In this document: one piece after another, positions 1 through 6,823 of the stretch
Layout of the letters: every line of letters starts with the position of its first letter
Numbering within the stretch: the stretch's first letter is position 1
NCBI GenBank assembly: GCA_020436955.1
Contig: JAGQWW010000057.1
Location: forward strand, 1-10,766
DNA length: 10,766 nt
Direction: 5' to 3'
DNA from: Saprospiraceae bacterium
GTDB taxonomy: Bacteria; Bacteroidota; Bacteroidia; Chitinophagales; Saprospiraceae
Program-made: the position numbers and the translations under genes
Notes under the pieces: generated by a model
What the model was told of the DNA's origin: nothing
Seen by the model: only the letters and a program-made list of their open reading frames with translations
Database searches by the model: none

Positions 1-1763
1 TATCTATCAATATATCTGATGCATGTACTGATTCTGCATTGTTGAATGTTTATTGGGTAGTCGATGCTTATAATGACGGTATTCCTGATTCAGGTCCTCA
101 ATATACAGGTACTGGAATGAATACCAGCAATGGCTATCCAATCGGTACACACAAGATCACCTATCTTGTAGAAGACGATTGTGGCAATACAACGGAATGT
201 TCTTTCTTGTTCAAAATATTGGATTGTAAGAGTCCGACCGCAATTTGTAAAAACGGCTTGTCCGTTAGCTTGATGGCAAGCGGAGAGGTAACCTTAAATG
301 CAAATTATTTCGATGGTGGAGTTTCTGACAATTGTAGCCCGGTAGGGGACCTTGTTATTGCTTACTCCGGTGACCCCGCTGATAGTCTTCGCACCTTCAA
401 TTGCGACGATATTGGAATCGTATCTGTTTCCATGTGGGTTTTCGATGCTGCCGGTAATGCTTCTAATTGTCAGACTTTCATTGATGTTCAAGATAATATG
501 GGTGCTTGTACCTCCAATAAGGGTACCGTTTCCGGTTCAATAAAAGATCCTTCAGGTTCTAGCGTATCAAATGTAACAGTACAAATTAATGGCAGTGGTT
601 CTGCCCAACAAACAACCGGAAACGATGGTACCTTTACTTTCGACAATTTGGATACAGGTGAAGACTACACTGTAGCTCCATTCAGAAATGATGATCCAAG
701 AAACGGGGTATCAACCATAGATATCGTATTGGTTACAAAACACATCCTGAACGTTCAAAAACTGGATGATCCTTACAAGATTATTGCTGCAGATGTTAAC
801 CACAACAACAGTGTAACTACGCTTGACCTGGTTGCTATGCGTAAATTAATCTTACACGTATCAAACGACTTCCCAAATAATACCTCCTGGAGATTTGTTG
901 AAAAGAACTTTGCTTTCCCTGACAGGGATAATCCGTTCAAAACAGCATTCCCGGAAGTATTTAATATCAACGACCTTACAAATACTGAAGTAAAAGCTGA
1001 CTTTGTCGCCATCAAAGTGGGTGATGTTACAGGCGATGCATTCCCAAATAACTCACTTTCAGTTGGCAACAGAGCTTTCGAAGAAACCACTTACTTACAC
1101 ACATATAACAAGGAAGTTCGCAAAGGCGACCTTGTTTCAATTGCCTTCTATTCGGATAAAAACGAATCTTTAATGGGATGCCAGTTTACGCTTGATTTTG
1201 ATGCCCATGCATTAACAATGGTGGACCTCAAAACAGGCAGCTGGCTGACCCATGAAAACTTTGGTTTGGTACGCGTTAATGAAGGACTTATCACCTTTAG
1301 CTGGAATCAGCAAAGTGATGAAGCCGAGATTGGTACAAAAGCCTGGTTTACGCTACAGTTTGAAGCCAAAGAAAACGGTAAAATCAGCGATTGGCTAAAT
1401 CTAAGTTCACAACTAACGCGCAGCGAAGCATATGACCAGCAAGGCAATTCCATGAATCTGGAATTAACCTTCAACGATGGTACTTTAGGTAACGAAGGAT
1501 ATAGCCTTTACCAAAACAAGCCAAATCCATTTAGCGAAGGAACAGTAGTTGGTTTTAATCTTCCTGAAAACGCAACAGTTAACCTTACCATTTTTGATGT
1601 CAATGGTAAGATGTTGAAAACAATGTCAGGTCAATTTGAAAAAGGATATGGAGAGTTCTCCATCAGCAGCAACGATTTAAGCAATGGTGTTATGTACTAT
1701 CGATTAGACGCACCAGGATTTACAGATACAAAGAAAATGATAATGGTTGATTCCAAACCATAA
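1..1763 (+). CDS. Multidomain secreted protein with T9SS type A sorting domain (3' part, 5' end outside window)
   Basis: The reading frame is open from the left edge (first full codon at 3), so the protein starts outside the window; about 586 residues are visible. Modules in order: one or two Cys-containing HYR/Ig-like repeats (to about nt 510; pieces such as VEDDCGNTTEC and VFDAAGNASNC); a carboxypeptidase-regulatory-like beta sandwich (nt 522-712, GTVSGSIKDPSG, GNDGTFTFDNL); a dockerin-like segment with Ca-loop pattern DVNHNNSVTTLDLVAMRK (from nt 792) and a second loop KVGDVTGDA (about nt 1014-1040); a cohesin-like beta region (nt 1125-1385, QFTLDFDAHAL, ITFSWNQQ); and a C-terminal T9SS sorting domain (nt 1497-1760, LYQNKPNPF, TIFDVNGKML, SNGVMYYRL). 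Such tails direct export by the type IX system and surface attachment or release. The role of the whole protein is not visible; adhesion or matrix function is inference. A strong terminator follows. Confidence 0.93.
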   Translation, partial: SINISDACTDSALLNVYWVVDAYNDGIPDSGPQYTGTGMNTSNGYPIGTHKITYLVEDDCGNTTECSFLFKILDCKSPTAICKNGLSVSLMASGEVTLNANYFDGGVSDNCSPVGDLVIAYSGDPADSLRTFNCDDIGIVSVSMWVFDAAGNASNCQTFIDVQDNMGACTSNKGTVSGSIKDPSGSSVSNVTVQINGSGSAQQTTGNDGTFTFDNLDTGEDYTVAPFRNDDPRNGVSTIDIVLVTKHILNVQKLDDPYKIIAADVNHNNSVTTLDLVAMRKLILHVSNDFPNNTSWRFVEKNFAFPDRDNPFKTAFPEVFNINDLTNTEVKADFVAIKVGDVTGDAFPNNSLSVGNRAFEETTYLHTYNKEVRKGDLVSIAFYSDKNESLMGCQFTLDFDAHALTMVDLKTGSWLTHENFGLVRVNEGLITFSWNQQSDEAEIGTKAWFTLQFEAKENGKISDWLNLSSQLTRSEAYDQQGNSMNLELTFNDGTLGNEGYSLYQNKPNPFSEGTVVGFNLPENATVNLTIFDVNGKMLKTMSGQFEKGYGEFSISSNDLSNGVMYYRLDAPGFTDTKKMIMVDSKP

Positions 1764-1769
1764 GAAATT

Positions 1770-1784
1770 GGATGTTTAACATCC
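1770..1784 (+). repeat. Short palindrome just after the stop codon
   Basis: GGATGTT-T-AACATCC is a perfect 15-base inverted repeat starting 7 bases after the TAA of the T9SS protein gene. It can form only a small stem (6 bp with a 3-base loop) and has no T-run, so it is more likely an mRNA 3'-end structure or a chance palindrome than a terminator. The convincing terminator lies 34 bases further on. Confidence 0.35.
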
Positions 1785-1817
1785 TCAAGAACTAGTAACT
1801 CGGTTTTTTGGGATTGG

Positions 1818-1854
1818 GTCTCTCCCCGTATTTCGGGGAGGGACGTTTTTTTTT
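1818..1854 (+). terminator. Strong intrinsic terminator after the T9SS protein gene
   Basis: The arms 1818-1828 (GTCTCTCCCCG) and 1834-1844 (CGGGGAGGGAC) pair over 11 bp with one T-G wobble, around the 5-base loop TATTT. One base later comes a run of nine T (1846-1854). This is a textbook Rho-independent terminator. It separates the T9SS gene from the next one and argues that the downstream protein starts at 1910 and not at the in-frame ATG at 1808, which would put the hairpin inside the coding region. Confidence 0.92.
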
Positions 1855-1870
1855 CATAAAAACTAAAATC

Positions 1871-1878
1871 TACCTTTG
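1871..1878 (+). promoter_or_regulatory. Bacteroidota-type -7 promoter box for the gene at 1910
   Basis: TACCTTTG matches the Bacteroidota primary-sigma -7 consensus TAnnTTTG exactly and lies 31 bases before the ATG at 1910. The place for the -33 TTTG box falls in the T-run of the preceding terminator, so that half is weak. The predicted transcript start would be near 1885. Confidence 0.6.
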
Positions 1879-1909
1879 CCTCCATGCGTTGTATCCCAAA
1901 ATTTCATTA

Positions 1910-2830
1910 ATGAGAAAAGTTTTTTGGTGCTGTTTGATAGTAGCGATTCCATTTTTTGGTAAAGCTCAAACTCCACAACCCGAAATTGAAAATCTGGAAA
2001 CCATCCAAACCCTCGAAGACACCCTGGCAATCCTTTCCTTTGCCATGGTAAATGACTCGACCCCGGTGAAAAGGTTTGCTTCTTGTCAAAAATTTATAAA
2101 AACCCTCGTTCAGGCTCTAAAGAACGAGAATTCATTTTATTATCCTTTTGAAAGAATCAGAACAGTAAGTATTATCTATCCTCCCGACAGCACATTTCGG
2201 ATATTCTCCTGGCAGCTGTATGTCGATATAAATGAATACCACTACTATGGTACCATTCAAATGAATGAACCGGAATTAAAAATGTATCCGCTAATTGACC
2301 GTTCAGGCCAGGTAAGCAATCCCGAGTCAGCAATTTTGAAAAAGGACAACTGGTACGGAGCCTTGTACTATAATGTGCTACCCTTCCCCGATTCTTCAGG
2401 GCAATATTTACTTTTTGGCTACGACGCCTTTGAATTTTTCAATAAAAGGAAATTCGTAGATGTTCTTTCTTTTAAAACAGGGGAGCCTGTTTTTGGAGCA
2501 CCGGTATTTGAAAAAGAGGTTAAAAAGGATGAAACCAAAATCGTAGACCGCTTTGTATTGGAATATGGTTCTGATGCCAAAGTAAAGCTCAATTACGATA
2601 AATCTTTAAACATGATAGTCTTCGATCACTTGGTACTTATGGCAAGTCCTTACCCCGATCAAGACTTCATGAATGTTCCTGATGGTGATATTGACGGGAT
2701 GTATTACGAAGATAAAATTTGGAAATTCAAGCCAAGGATCTATGACCAAATCCTGGAAGAACCACCTCGTCCAGCCCCTGTCCTCGACGATAATAAAAAG
2801 GATATTTTTGGGAAAGATCAGAAAAACTAA
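1910..2830 (+). CDS. Secreted protein of unknown function
   Basis: The product is 306 residues. The start at 1910 is chosen because it gives a good signal peptide, MRKVFWCCLIVAIPFFGKAQ, with likely cleavage after AQ; the upstream in-frame ATG at 1808 would run through the terminator. The mature protein is mixed alpha/beta: a helical N-terminal part (about 25-80), then aromatic-rich strands (FRIFSWQLYVDINEYHYYG about 115-133, WYGALYYNVLPF near 165, YLLFGYDAFEFF near 185), an acidic DGDIDGMYY motif near 268, and a short Pro-rich, charged tail (EEPPRPAPVLDDNKKD). No catalytic motif, lipobox, T9SS tail or membrane segment is visible beyond the signal peptide, so a soluble periplasmic location is most likely. 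I do not recognise a named family. It has its own promoter box and is convergent with the TlpA-like gene; its stop codon lies inside the first unit of a heptamer repeat. Confidence 0.85.
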   Translation: MRKVFWCCLIVAIPFFGKAQTPQPEIENLETIQTLEDTLAILSFAMVNDSTPVKRFASCQKFIKTLVQALKNENSFYYPFERIRTVSIIYPPDSTFRIFSWQLYVDINEYHYYGTIQMNEPELKMYPLIDRSGQVSNPESAILKKDNWYGALYYNVLPFPDSSGQYLLFGYDAFEFFNKRKFVDVLSFKTGEPVFGAPVFEKEVKKDETKIVDRFVLEYGSDAKVKLNYDKSLNMIVFDHLVLMASPYPDQDFMNVPDGDIDGMYYEDKIWKFKPRIYDQILEEPPRPAPVLDDNKKDIFGKDQKN

Positions 2831-2854
2831 GTGCTGGTTTCTGGATGCTGGAAG
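2827..2854 (+). repeat. Heptamer repeat array CTRGNNN, left copy
   Basis: Four units in strict 7-base phase: CTAAGTG (2827), CTGGTTT (2834), CTGGATG (2841), CTGGAAG (2848). The last three share CTGG exactly and the first has one mismatch. The first unit contains the TAA stop (2828-2830) of the secreted-protein gene. An inverted, longer copy of the same pattern lies at 3013-3057. Confidence 0.6.
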
Positions 2855-2912
2855 GCAAAAGAAAAATGCAGCATTCACGCTGGTACCTTTCTCCGAATTG
2901 TACCGCTAATTA

Positions 2913-2932
2913 AATGGGTCTCCCGACCCATT
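2913..2932 (+). repeat. Hairpin with a duplicated 13-mer
   Basis: AATGGGTC-TCCC-GACCCATT is a perfect 8-bp stem with a 4-base loop. Most of it, GTCTCCCGACCCA (2918-2930), occurs again unchanged at 2949-2961, 31 bases downstream, but there the left arm is broken (GCGTC in place of GGGTC) so the second copy pairs poorly. No T-run follows. It lies in the spacer between two convergent genes. Confidence 0.6.
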
Positions 2933-2975
2933 CCGAACAACAAATTGCGTCTCCCGACCCAGATTATTCCCAATA

Positions 2976-3011
2976 AAAGAGGGAGATCCGAAATTTCGAA
3001 TCTCCCTCTTT
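2976..3011. terminator. Bidirectional terminator between convergent genes
   Basis: AAAGAGGGAGAT (2976-2987) and ATCTCCCTCTTT (3000-3011) pair over 12 bp. The interior holds the palindrome CGAAATTTCG (2989-2998), so after one C/A mismatch the stem can extend by about 3 bp to a 4-base loop. The left arm is preceded by A-rich sequence and the right arm ends in TTT, giving a reasonable U-run on the minus strand (TTTTATT) and a weaker one on the plus strand. Its position between the plus gene ending at 2830 and the minus gene ending at 3054 fits shared termination. Confidence 0.8.
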
Positions 3012-3012
3012 A

Positions 3013-3057
3013 AAACCAGTAACCAGAAACTAGTCCCTAGTACCCAGCTTTCCCTAG
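3013..3057 (-). repeat. Heptamer repeat array CTRGNNN, right copy (inverted)
   Basis: Read on the minus strand the units are CTAGGGA (3057-3051), a 3-base AAG slip, then CTGGGTA, CTAGGGA, CTAGTTT, CTGGTTA and CTGGTTT (3047-3013) in exact 7-base phase. All six begin CTAG or CTGG. The TAG stop (3056-3054) of the TlpA-like gene lies inside the first unit, mirroring the left copy, where the TAA of the convergent gene lies inside the first unit. Confidence 0.7.
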
Positions 3058-4436
3058 TCTTTAAATATCTTCGCTAACTCTTGTTCAAGTTGTGGCCCCC
3101 TCAATCCTCTGGCAATGATATTTCCTTCAGCATCCAATAATACGGTATGAGGTATACTGCGAACACCGTAGAGTTGAGCAACCTCATTTTGCCATCCCTT
3201 CAAATCACTTACATGCTTCCAAACCAGACCATCTTGTTCAATAGCCTGAAGCCATTTATCTTTACTTCTATCAAGGCTCACGCCTAAGATCTCAAACCCT
3301 TTATCGTGATATTCTTTATACATTTTTACCACATTCGGGTTTTCTCTTCTACATGGTCCACACCAGGAAGCCCAAAAATCTACCAAGGTCACCTTTCCTT
3401 TAAAATCACTCAAGCTTAGCGGAGTACCATCCGGTTGATCACTTGTGAAATCAGGAGCAGATCCACCTGAAACAGTGGCCGTTAAACGAACCAACTTTCC
3501 TTTGATAACTGCAGCTTCTTTCGGCATGGTTGCACCATACTTTTCAACAAATTTTTCACCAAACACCTTATAATTTCCATGTTGTGATTGCTCCAGACCG
3601 GAAAGCATACCACCTAATGCATATTGATAGGTTCTTGATTCTGCAGGTATCTTCGCCAACAAGTCTTCAAGATATTGTTGATGAAGCGCTTGTGGTAAAT
3701 TTACCTTTGAAAGTGTAGTAGCATAACTTCTGGTTGCTTCGTACACCCAAGGCAAATGGTTCAAATCCTTATCGTTCCAATCAACTTTTGAAAAATACTC
3801 CTTGGCGTAATATTCAATCTCATTAGCATACTTTGCCCCATTATTTTGGAAACTTAAATAAGTATTCAAAGAGAAAATTTTAGCCAGGTAAGGATTTTCC
3901 TTTTTTAAAGATTTTAGATAATCCAATTTCCGTTGGTCCAGGTCACCAAATTTATTGGTCAAATCCTTTTTGGCAGTTTCATCATTTCCAGCAATTTGAT
4001 ATTTCCTGGCCAATGCTCCGGTTTCGTTAGCAAAAGCAGTCATTTTAAATTTGAATGCTTCGTAAGACTGGTTTAGTTCAGAGGTAGTGAAGGTTGAACT
4101 TCTGAAACCCGTCTTACAGTTTCCTTCCAATCCTACCTCATCTTCACTCCCTATTATAACAGGTTTCAAATCTTGTTCCTTCAATCCAAAGTACAAGAAA
4201 CGAGGATCAGACTTTTCTACAGTAAAAACAGCCTTATCATCAACTACCGGAGCGGAACCAATCTTGTCAAATCCGACACCATTAAATTCAAACACAAAAA
4301 AGGAATCCGTCTTCTCACAATCAGTCATAGAAAAATTGACCTGAACTTCTTTTTTAGCTGTATCAGGTTGTCCATTTCCTATGAGTAAAAAAATCAAACT
4401 TAGGATTCCAAAAGAGTAATAATGCAATTGCTTCAT
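3054..4436 (-). CDS. TlpA-like thiol-disulfide oxidoreductase with DUF4369-type N-terminal domain
   Basis: The product is 460 residues. An upstream in-frame ATG (4490) exists, but the start at 4436 gives a proper export signal (MKQLHYYSFGILSLIFLLIGNGQ) and lies just after a good promoter box. There is no lipobox Cys, so the protein is either released into the periplasm or held by the uncleaved N-terminal helix. Residues about 30-105 resemble the beta-rich DUF4369 domain common in Bacteroidota TlpA proteins, followed by a helical linker to about 310 and a thioredoxin-like domain from about 325. This has VDFWASWCGPCRRENP with the redox pair Cys359/Cys362 and the cis-proline in RSIPHTVLLD. The family reduces or oxidises disulfides in exported proteins or cytochrome c; the partner is not shown here. 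It is divergent from the dipeptidyl-peptidase gene. The stop codon sits in a heptamer array. Confidence 0.92.
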   Translation of the reverse strand: MKQLHYYSFGILSLIFLLIGNGQPDTAKKEVQVNFSMTDCEKTDSFFVFEFNGVGFDKIGSAPVVDDKAVFTVEKSDPRFLYFGLKEQDLKPVIIGSEDEVGLEGNCKTGFRSSTFTTSELNQSYEAFKFKMTAFANETGALARKYQIAGNDETAKKDLTNKFGDLDQRKLDYLKSLKKENPYLAKIFSLNTYLSFQNNGAKYANEIEYYAKEYFSKVDWNDKDLNHLPWVYEATRSYATTLSKVNLPQALHQQYLEDLLAKIPAESRTYQYALGGMLSGLEQSQHGNYKVFGEKFVEKYGATMPKEAAVIKGKLVRLTATVSGGSAPDFTSDQPDGTPLSLSDFKGKVTLVDFWASWCGPCRRENPNVVKMYKEYHDKGFEILGVSLDRSKDKWLQAIEQDGLVWKHVSDLKGWQNEVAQLYGVRSIPHTVLLDAEGNIIARGLRGPQLEQELAKIFKD

Positions 4437-4459
4437 ATTCAATATTTTCGAATGAACTG

Positions 4460-4467
4460 CAAAAATA
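4460..4467 (-). promoter_or_regulatory. -7 promoter box for the TlpA-like gene
   Basis: On the minus strand this reads TATTTTTG, an exact match to TAnnTTTG, 23 bases before the ATG at 4436. An ATTG at 4491-4488 (minus), about 20 bases upstream, could serve as the -33 element. The match supports the start at 4436, since the upstream ATG at 4490 would precede the promoter. Confidence 0.6.
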
Positions 4468-4581
4468 GTCCATCCTTTATGCAAATTCAATTTTGATTAT
4501 TTAAAGGAACGTTAATGAAGGCCTTTCGTTGCGCTTTATCTGAAATGACTGCCAAATACCACCATTTTCTGTTCCCTTCCT

Positions 4582-4589
4582 TATCTTGC
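4582..4589 (+). promoter_or_regulatory. Probable -7 promoter box for the dipeptidyl-peptidase III gene
   Basis: TATCTTGC differs from TAnnTTTG by two bases and lies 21 bases before the ATG at 4611 (9 before the ATG at 4599). It supports a start at 4611 or 4599, not at the distant in-frame ATG at 4515, which lies upstream of the box and would add a hydrophilic leader ahead of the lipoprotein signal. Confidence 0.4.
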
Positions 4590-4610
4590 ACAAAAAAAAT
4601 GCAAACAAAC

Positions 4611-6635
4611 ATGAGAAATCTATTTTGGCTTTTAGCCATTGTATTGGTTGGTTTCTCCGTAGGTTGTTCTAACCAGGAAAAACCTGAACCGGAGACTACC
4701 GCAGAAGAGGAATTTGTCTGGTCACCGGAAAGTTTCGCGGATAAAAAAATCATACGCTACCAGGTGCCGGGCTTCGAAAAGCTTTCCCTGCAACAAAAGA
4801 AACTGGTCTATTACCTGGTTCAATCAGGATTGGCAGGTAGAGACATTATTTACGATCAATTGTATAGACACAATCTTAAGGTTAGAAAAGCACTGGAACA
4901 TGTGCTGGAAAACTACAATGGAGACAAATCAACAGATGATTGGAAAAATTTGGAACGCTATGCCAAGAATGTATTTTTCTCTAATGGCATTCACCACCAC
5001 TATTCTTCTGACAAATTTAACCCTGACTTCTCCAGGGAATATTTTGAAGGCTTGTTGAAGGAAACCGGTCATGAATTATCTGATGAAGTCTTAACAGCAA
5101 TGTTTGATCCTGCAGTGGATAACAAAAGGACCAACTTTGATCCATCTAAAGGATTGGTTAAAGGTTCTTCAGTTAATTTTTACGACCCAGATATCACCGA
5201 AGCAGAAGTAGATGCTTTTTATTCCGCAATCCAAAAATCGGACGAAGCCATCGAATATGGACTTAACTCTAAACTGGTTCGTGGAGAAAACGGACAATTA
5301 ATGGAAAAATCATGGTCCGTTAATGGTATGTACGGCGCTGCCTTAAAAGAAGTGGTTTCATGGTTGGAAAAGGCAGTCGGAGTTGCTGAAAATGAAGCCC
5401 AGGCAAATGCGCTGAAACTCCTAATTGAGTATTACAATACCGGCGATTTAAATAAATGGAAAGAATTCAATGTAGCCTGGGTGCAGGCAACAGAAGGTGA
5501 TATTGACTATATCCACGGATTTGTAGAAGTGTATAATGACCCTAAAGGATACAAAGGTTCCTTTGAAAACATCATTCAAATTAAAGACTTTGATGCTAGT
5601 GCACGTATGGAAAAAGTAGCGGCAAGTGCACAATGGTTCGAGGACAATTCTCCTATAATGGATCAGCATAAAAGAGCTGAAGCAACCGGAGTAAGTTACA
5701 AAGTTGTTTCTGTAGCCGGTGAGTCAGGCGATGCCAGCCCTTCAACACCAATTGGGGTAAACCTTCCAAATTCTAATCCATTACGTGTAAAATATGGCTC
5801 AAAATCAGTGAGTTTGGGTAATATTATCACAGCTTATGCCAATGCTGATGGCCCAGGCTTATTACAAGAATTTGCTTTAAATGATGAGCAAATCAAAAGA
5901 GCACAGGACCACGGTCAATTAGCTGGAAAAATTCATACAGCACTACATGAAGTAATTGGACATGCCTCCGGCCAATTGGAACCAGGTGTACCACAACCTG
6001 CAACTACCTTAAAAAGCTATTCTTCTCCATTGGAAGAAGCAAGAGCAGACCTGGTAGCTTTGTATTTCATTATGGATTCTACATTGGTTGAAATGGGATT
6101 GATGGAAAGCCTGGAAGTAGGGAAAGCAGAATATGAAAGTTACCTACGTAATGGTTTGATGTTACAACTTCGCCGTATAGAACCGGGAAAAAATATCGAA
6201 CAGGCTCACATGCGTAATCGCCAAATGGTTTCAAATTGGGTATTGGAAAAAGGTAAGGCTGACAATGTGGTTGAAATGATCCAAAAGGATGGAAAAACCT
6301 ATATCCAAATCAACGATTACATGAAATTACGCGATTTGTTTGGCCAGTTACTGAGAGAAGTTCAGCGTATTAAATCTCAGGGAGATTATGAAGCCGGCAA
6401 AAATCTGATCGAAACATACGGAGTACAGGTAAATCAGGATATTCACAAAGAAGTATTGTCAAGGTCAGAAAAACTAAACATACCTCCATATGGTGGATTT
6501 ATCAATCCTAAATACGTACCAGTAACTGACGATAATGGGGAAATCACCGATATTAAATTAGAATATCCGGACGATTTCTTGCAACAAATGTTGGACTACG
6601 GTAAAAATCACAGCTTTCTACCGGTAGAAAATTAA
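4611..6635 (+). CDS. Dipeptidyl-peptidase III (peptidase family M49), lipoprotein
   Basis: The product is 674 residues, the usual size for bacterial DPP III. M49 enzymes are zinc peptidases that remove dipeptides from the N-terminus of short peptides. The family signature HExxGH is present as HEVIGH (His446, Glu447, His451), with the third zinc ligand in the downstream motif LEEARAD (Glu476 by analogy). The start at 4611 gives MRNLFWLLAIVLVGFSVGC, a lipoprotein signal with Cys19, followed by an acidic Pro/Glu linker; the ATG at 4599 (four residues longer) is equally possible. The position -3 to the Cys is Ser, not the usual Leu, so lipidation is likely but not certain. This places the enzyme in the periplasm or on the outer membrane, suggesting use in peptide scavenging after proteolysis. 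It has its own promoter and ends in a stem-loop, so it is probably transcribed alone. Confidence 0.95.
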   Translation: MRNLFWLLAIVLVGFSVGCSNQEKPEPETTAEEEFVWSPESFADKKIIRYQVPGFEKLSLQQKKLVYYLVQSGLAGRDIIYDQLYRHNLKVRKALEHVLENYNGDKSTDDWKNLERYAKNVFFSNGIHHHYSSDKFNPDFSREYFEGLLKETGHELSDEVLTAMFDPAVDNKRTNFDPSKGLVKGSSVNFYDPDITEAEVDAFYSAIQKSDEAIEYGLNSKLVRGENGQLMEKSWSVNGMYGAALKEVVSWLEKAVGVAENEAQANALKLLIEYYNTGDLNKWKEFNVAWVQATEGDIDYIHGFVEVYNDPKGYKGSFENIIQIKDFDASARMEKVAASAQWFEDNSPIMDQHKRAEATGVSYKVVSVAGESGDASPSTPIGVNLPNSNPLRVKYGSKSVSLGNIITAYANADGPGLLQEFALNDEQIKRAQDHGQLAGKIHTALHEVIGHASGQLEPGVPQPATTLKSYSSPLEEARADLVALYFIMDSTLVEMGLMESLEVGKAEYESYLRNGLMLQLRRIEPGKNIEQAHMRNRQMVSNWVLEKGKADNVVEMIQKDGKTYIQINDYMKLRDLFGQLLREVQRIKSQGDYEAGKNLIETYGVQVNQDIHKEVLSRSEKLNIPPYGGFINPKYVPVTDDNGEITDIKLEYPDDFLQQMLDYGKNHSFLPVEN

Positions 6636-6638
6636 TTG

Positions 6639-6675
6639 TTTGGGAGGGGCAAATATGCAAATCGCCCCTCCCAAA
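6639..6675 (+). terminator. Stem-loop after the dipeptidyl-peptidase III gene
   Basis: TTTGGGAGGGGC (6639-6650) and GCCCCTCCCAAA (6664-6675) form a perfect 12-bp GC-rich stem with a 13-base loop, beginning 3 bases after the stop codon. No T-run follows on the plus strand, so it may act as a 3'-end stabiliser or an inefficient terminator. Confidence 0.7.
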
Positions 6676-6823
6676 TACCATTTACCCATTCCCCTGCTCC
6701 ACCTATTGACCCATCCCTCGTTTCCCTTTTTTCGTTTCCCCAATGACAGGACCTTAATTTCCTTGACTGTCAAATTCGCTAATCCCGATTTATTGTAGCA
6801 TTTTCATGTTGTAAATTAGAAAA
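6676..6823 (+). other. Pyrimidine-rich spacer upstream of the M43 protease gene
   Basis: This 148-base stretch is strikingly C/T-rich on the plus strand up to about 6740 and contains TCGTTTCCC twice (6718-6726 and 6732-6740, 14 bases apart). TAAATTAG at 6812-6819 resembles the TAnnTTTG box with one mismatch, but it sits only 4 bases before the ATG, which would make the transcript nearly leaderless; I do not regard the promoter as located. No small coding region is evident. Confidence 0.35.

Noticed and set aside
1808..1909. N-terminal extension of the secreted protein starting at ATG 1808
   Set aside because: It would place a strong terminator and the TAnnTTTG box inside the coding sequence and hide the signal peptide; ATG 1910 is preferred.
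2673..3013. Short plus-strand frames (78 and 60 codons) running over the end of the secreted-protein gene into the convergent spacer
   Set aside because: They overlap the real gene's end, the heptamer array and the terminator stem; composition is repeat-driven and there is no signal for translation.
4714..5058. 114-codon plus-strand frame inside the dipeptidyl-peptidase III gene
   Set aside because: Out-of-frame shadow of a well-supported M49 enzyme; no motif and no start signal.
6674..6701. Possible extra heptamer repeat (AATACCA, TTTACCC, ATTCCCC, TGCTCCA) after the dipeptidyl-peptidase stem-loop
   Set aside because: The shared core is only CCA/CCC in a C-rich stretch and does not fit CTRGNNN; likely compositional.
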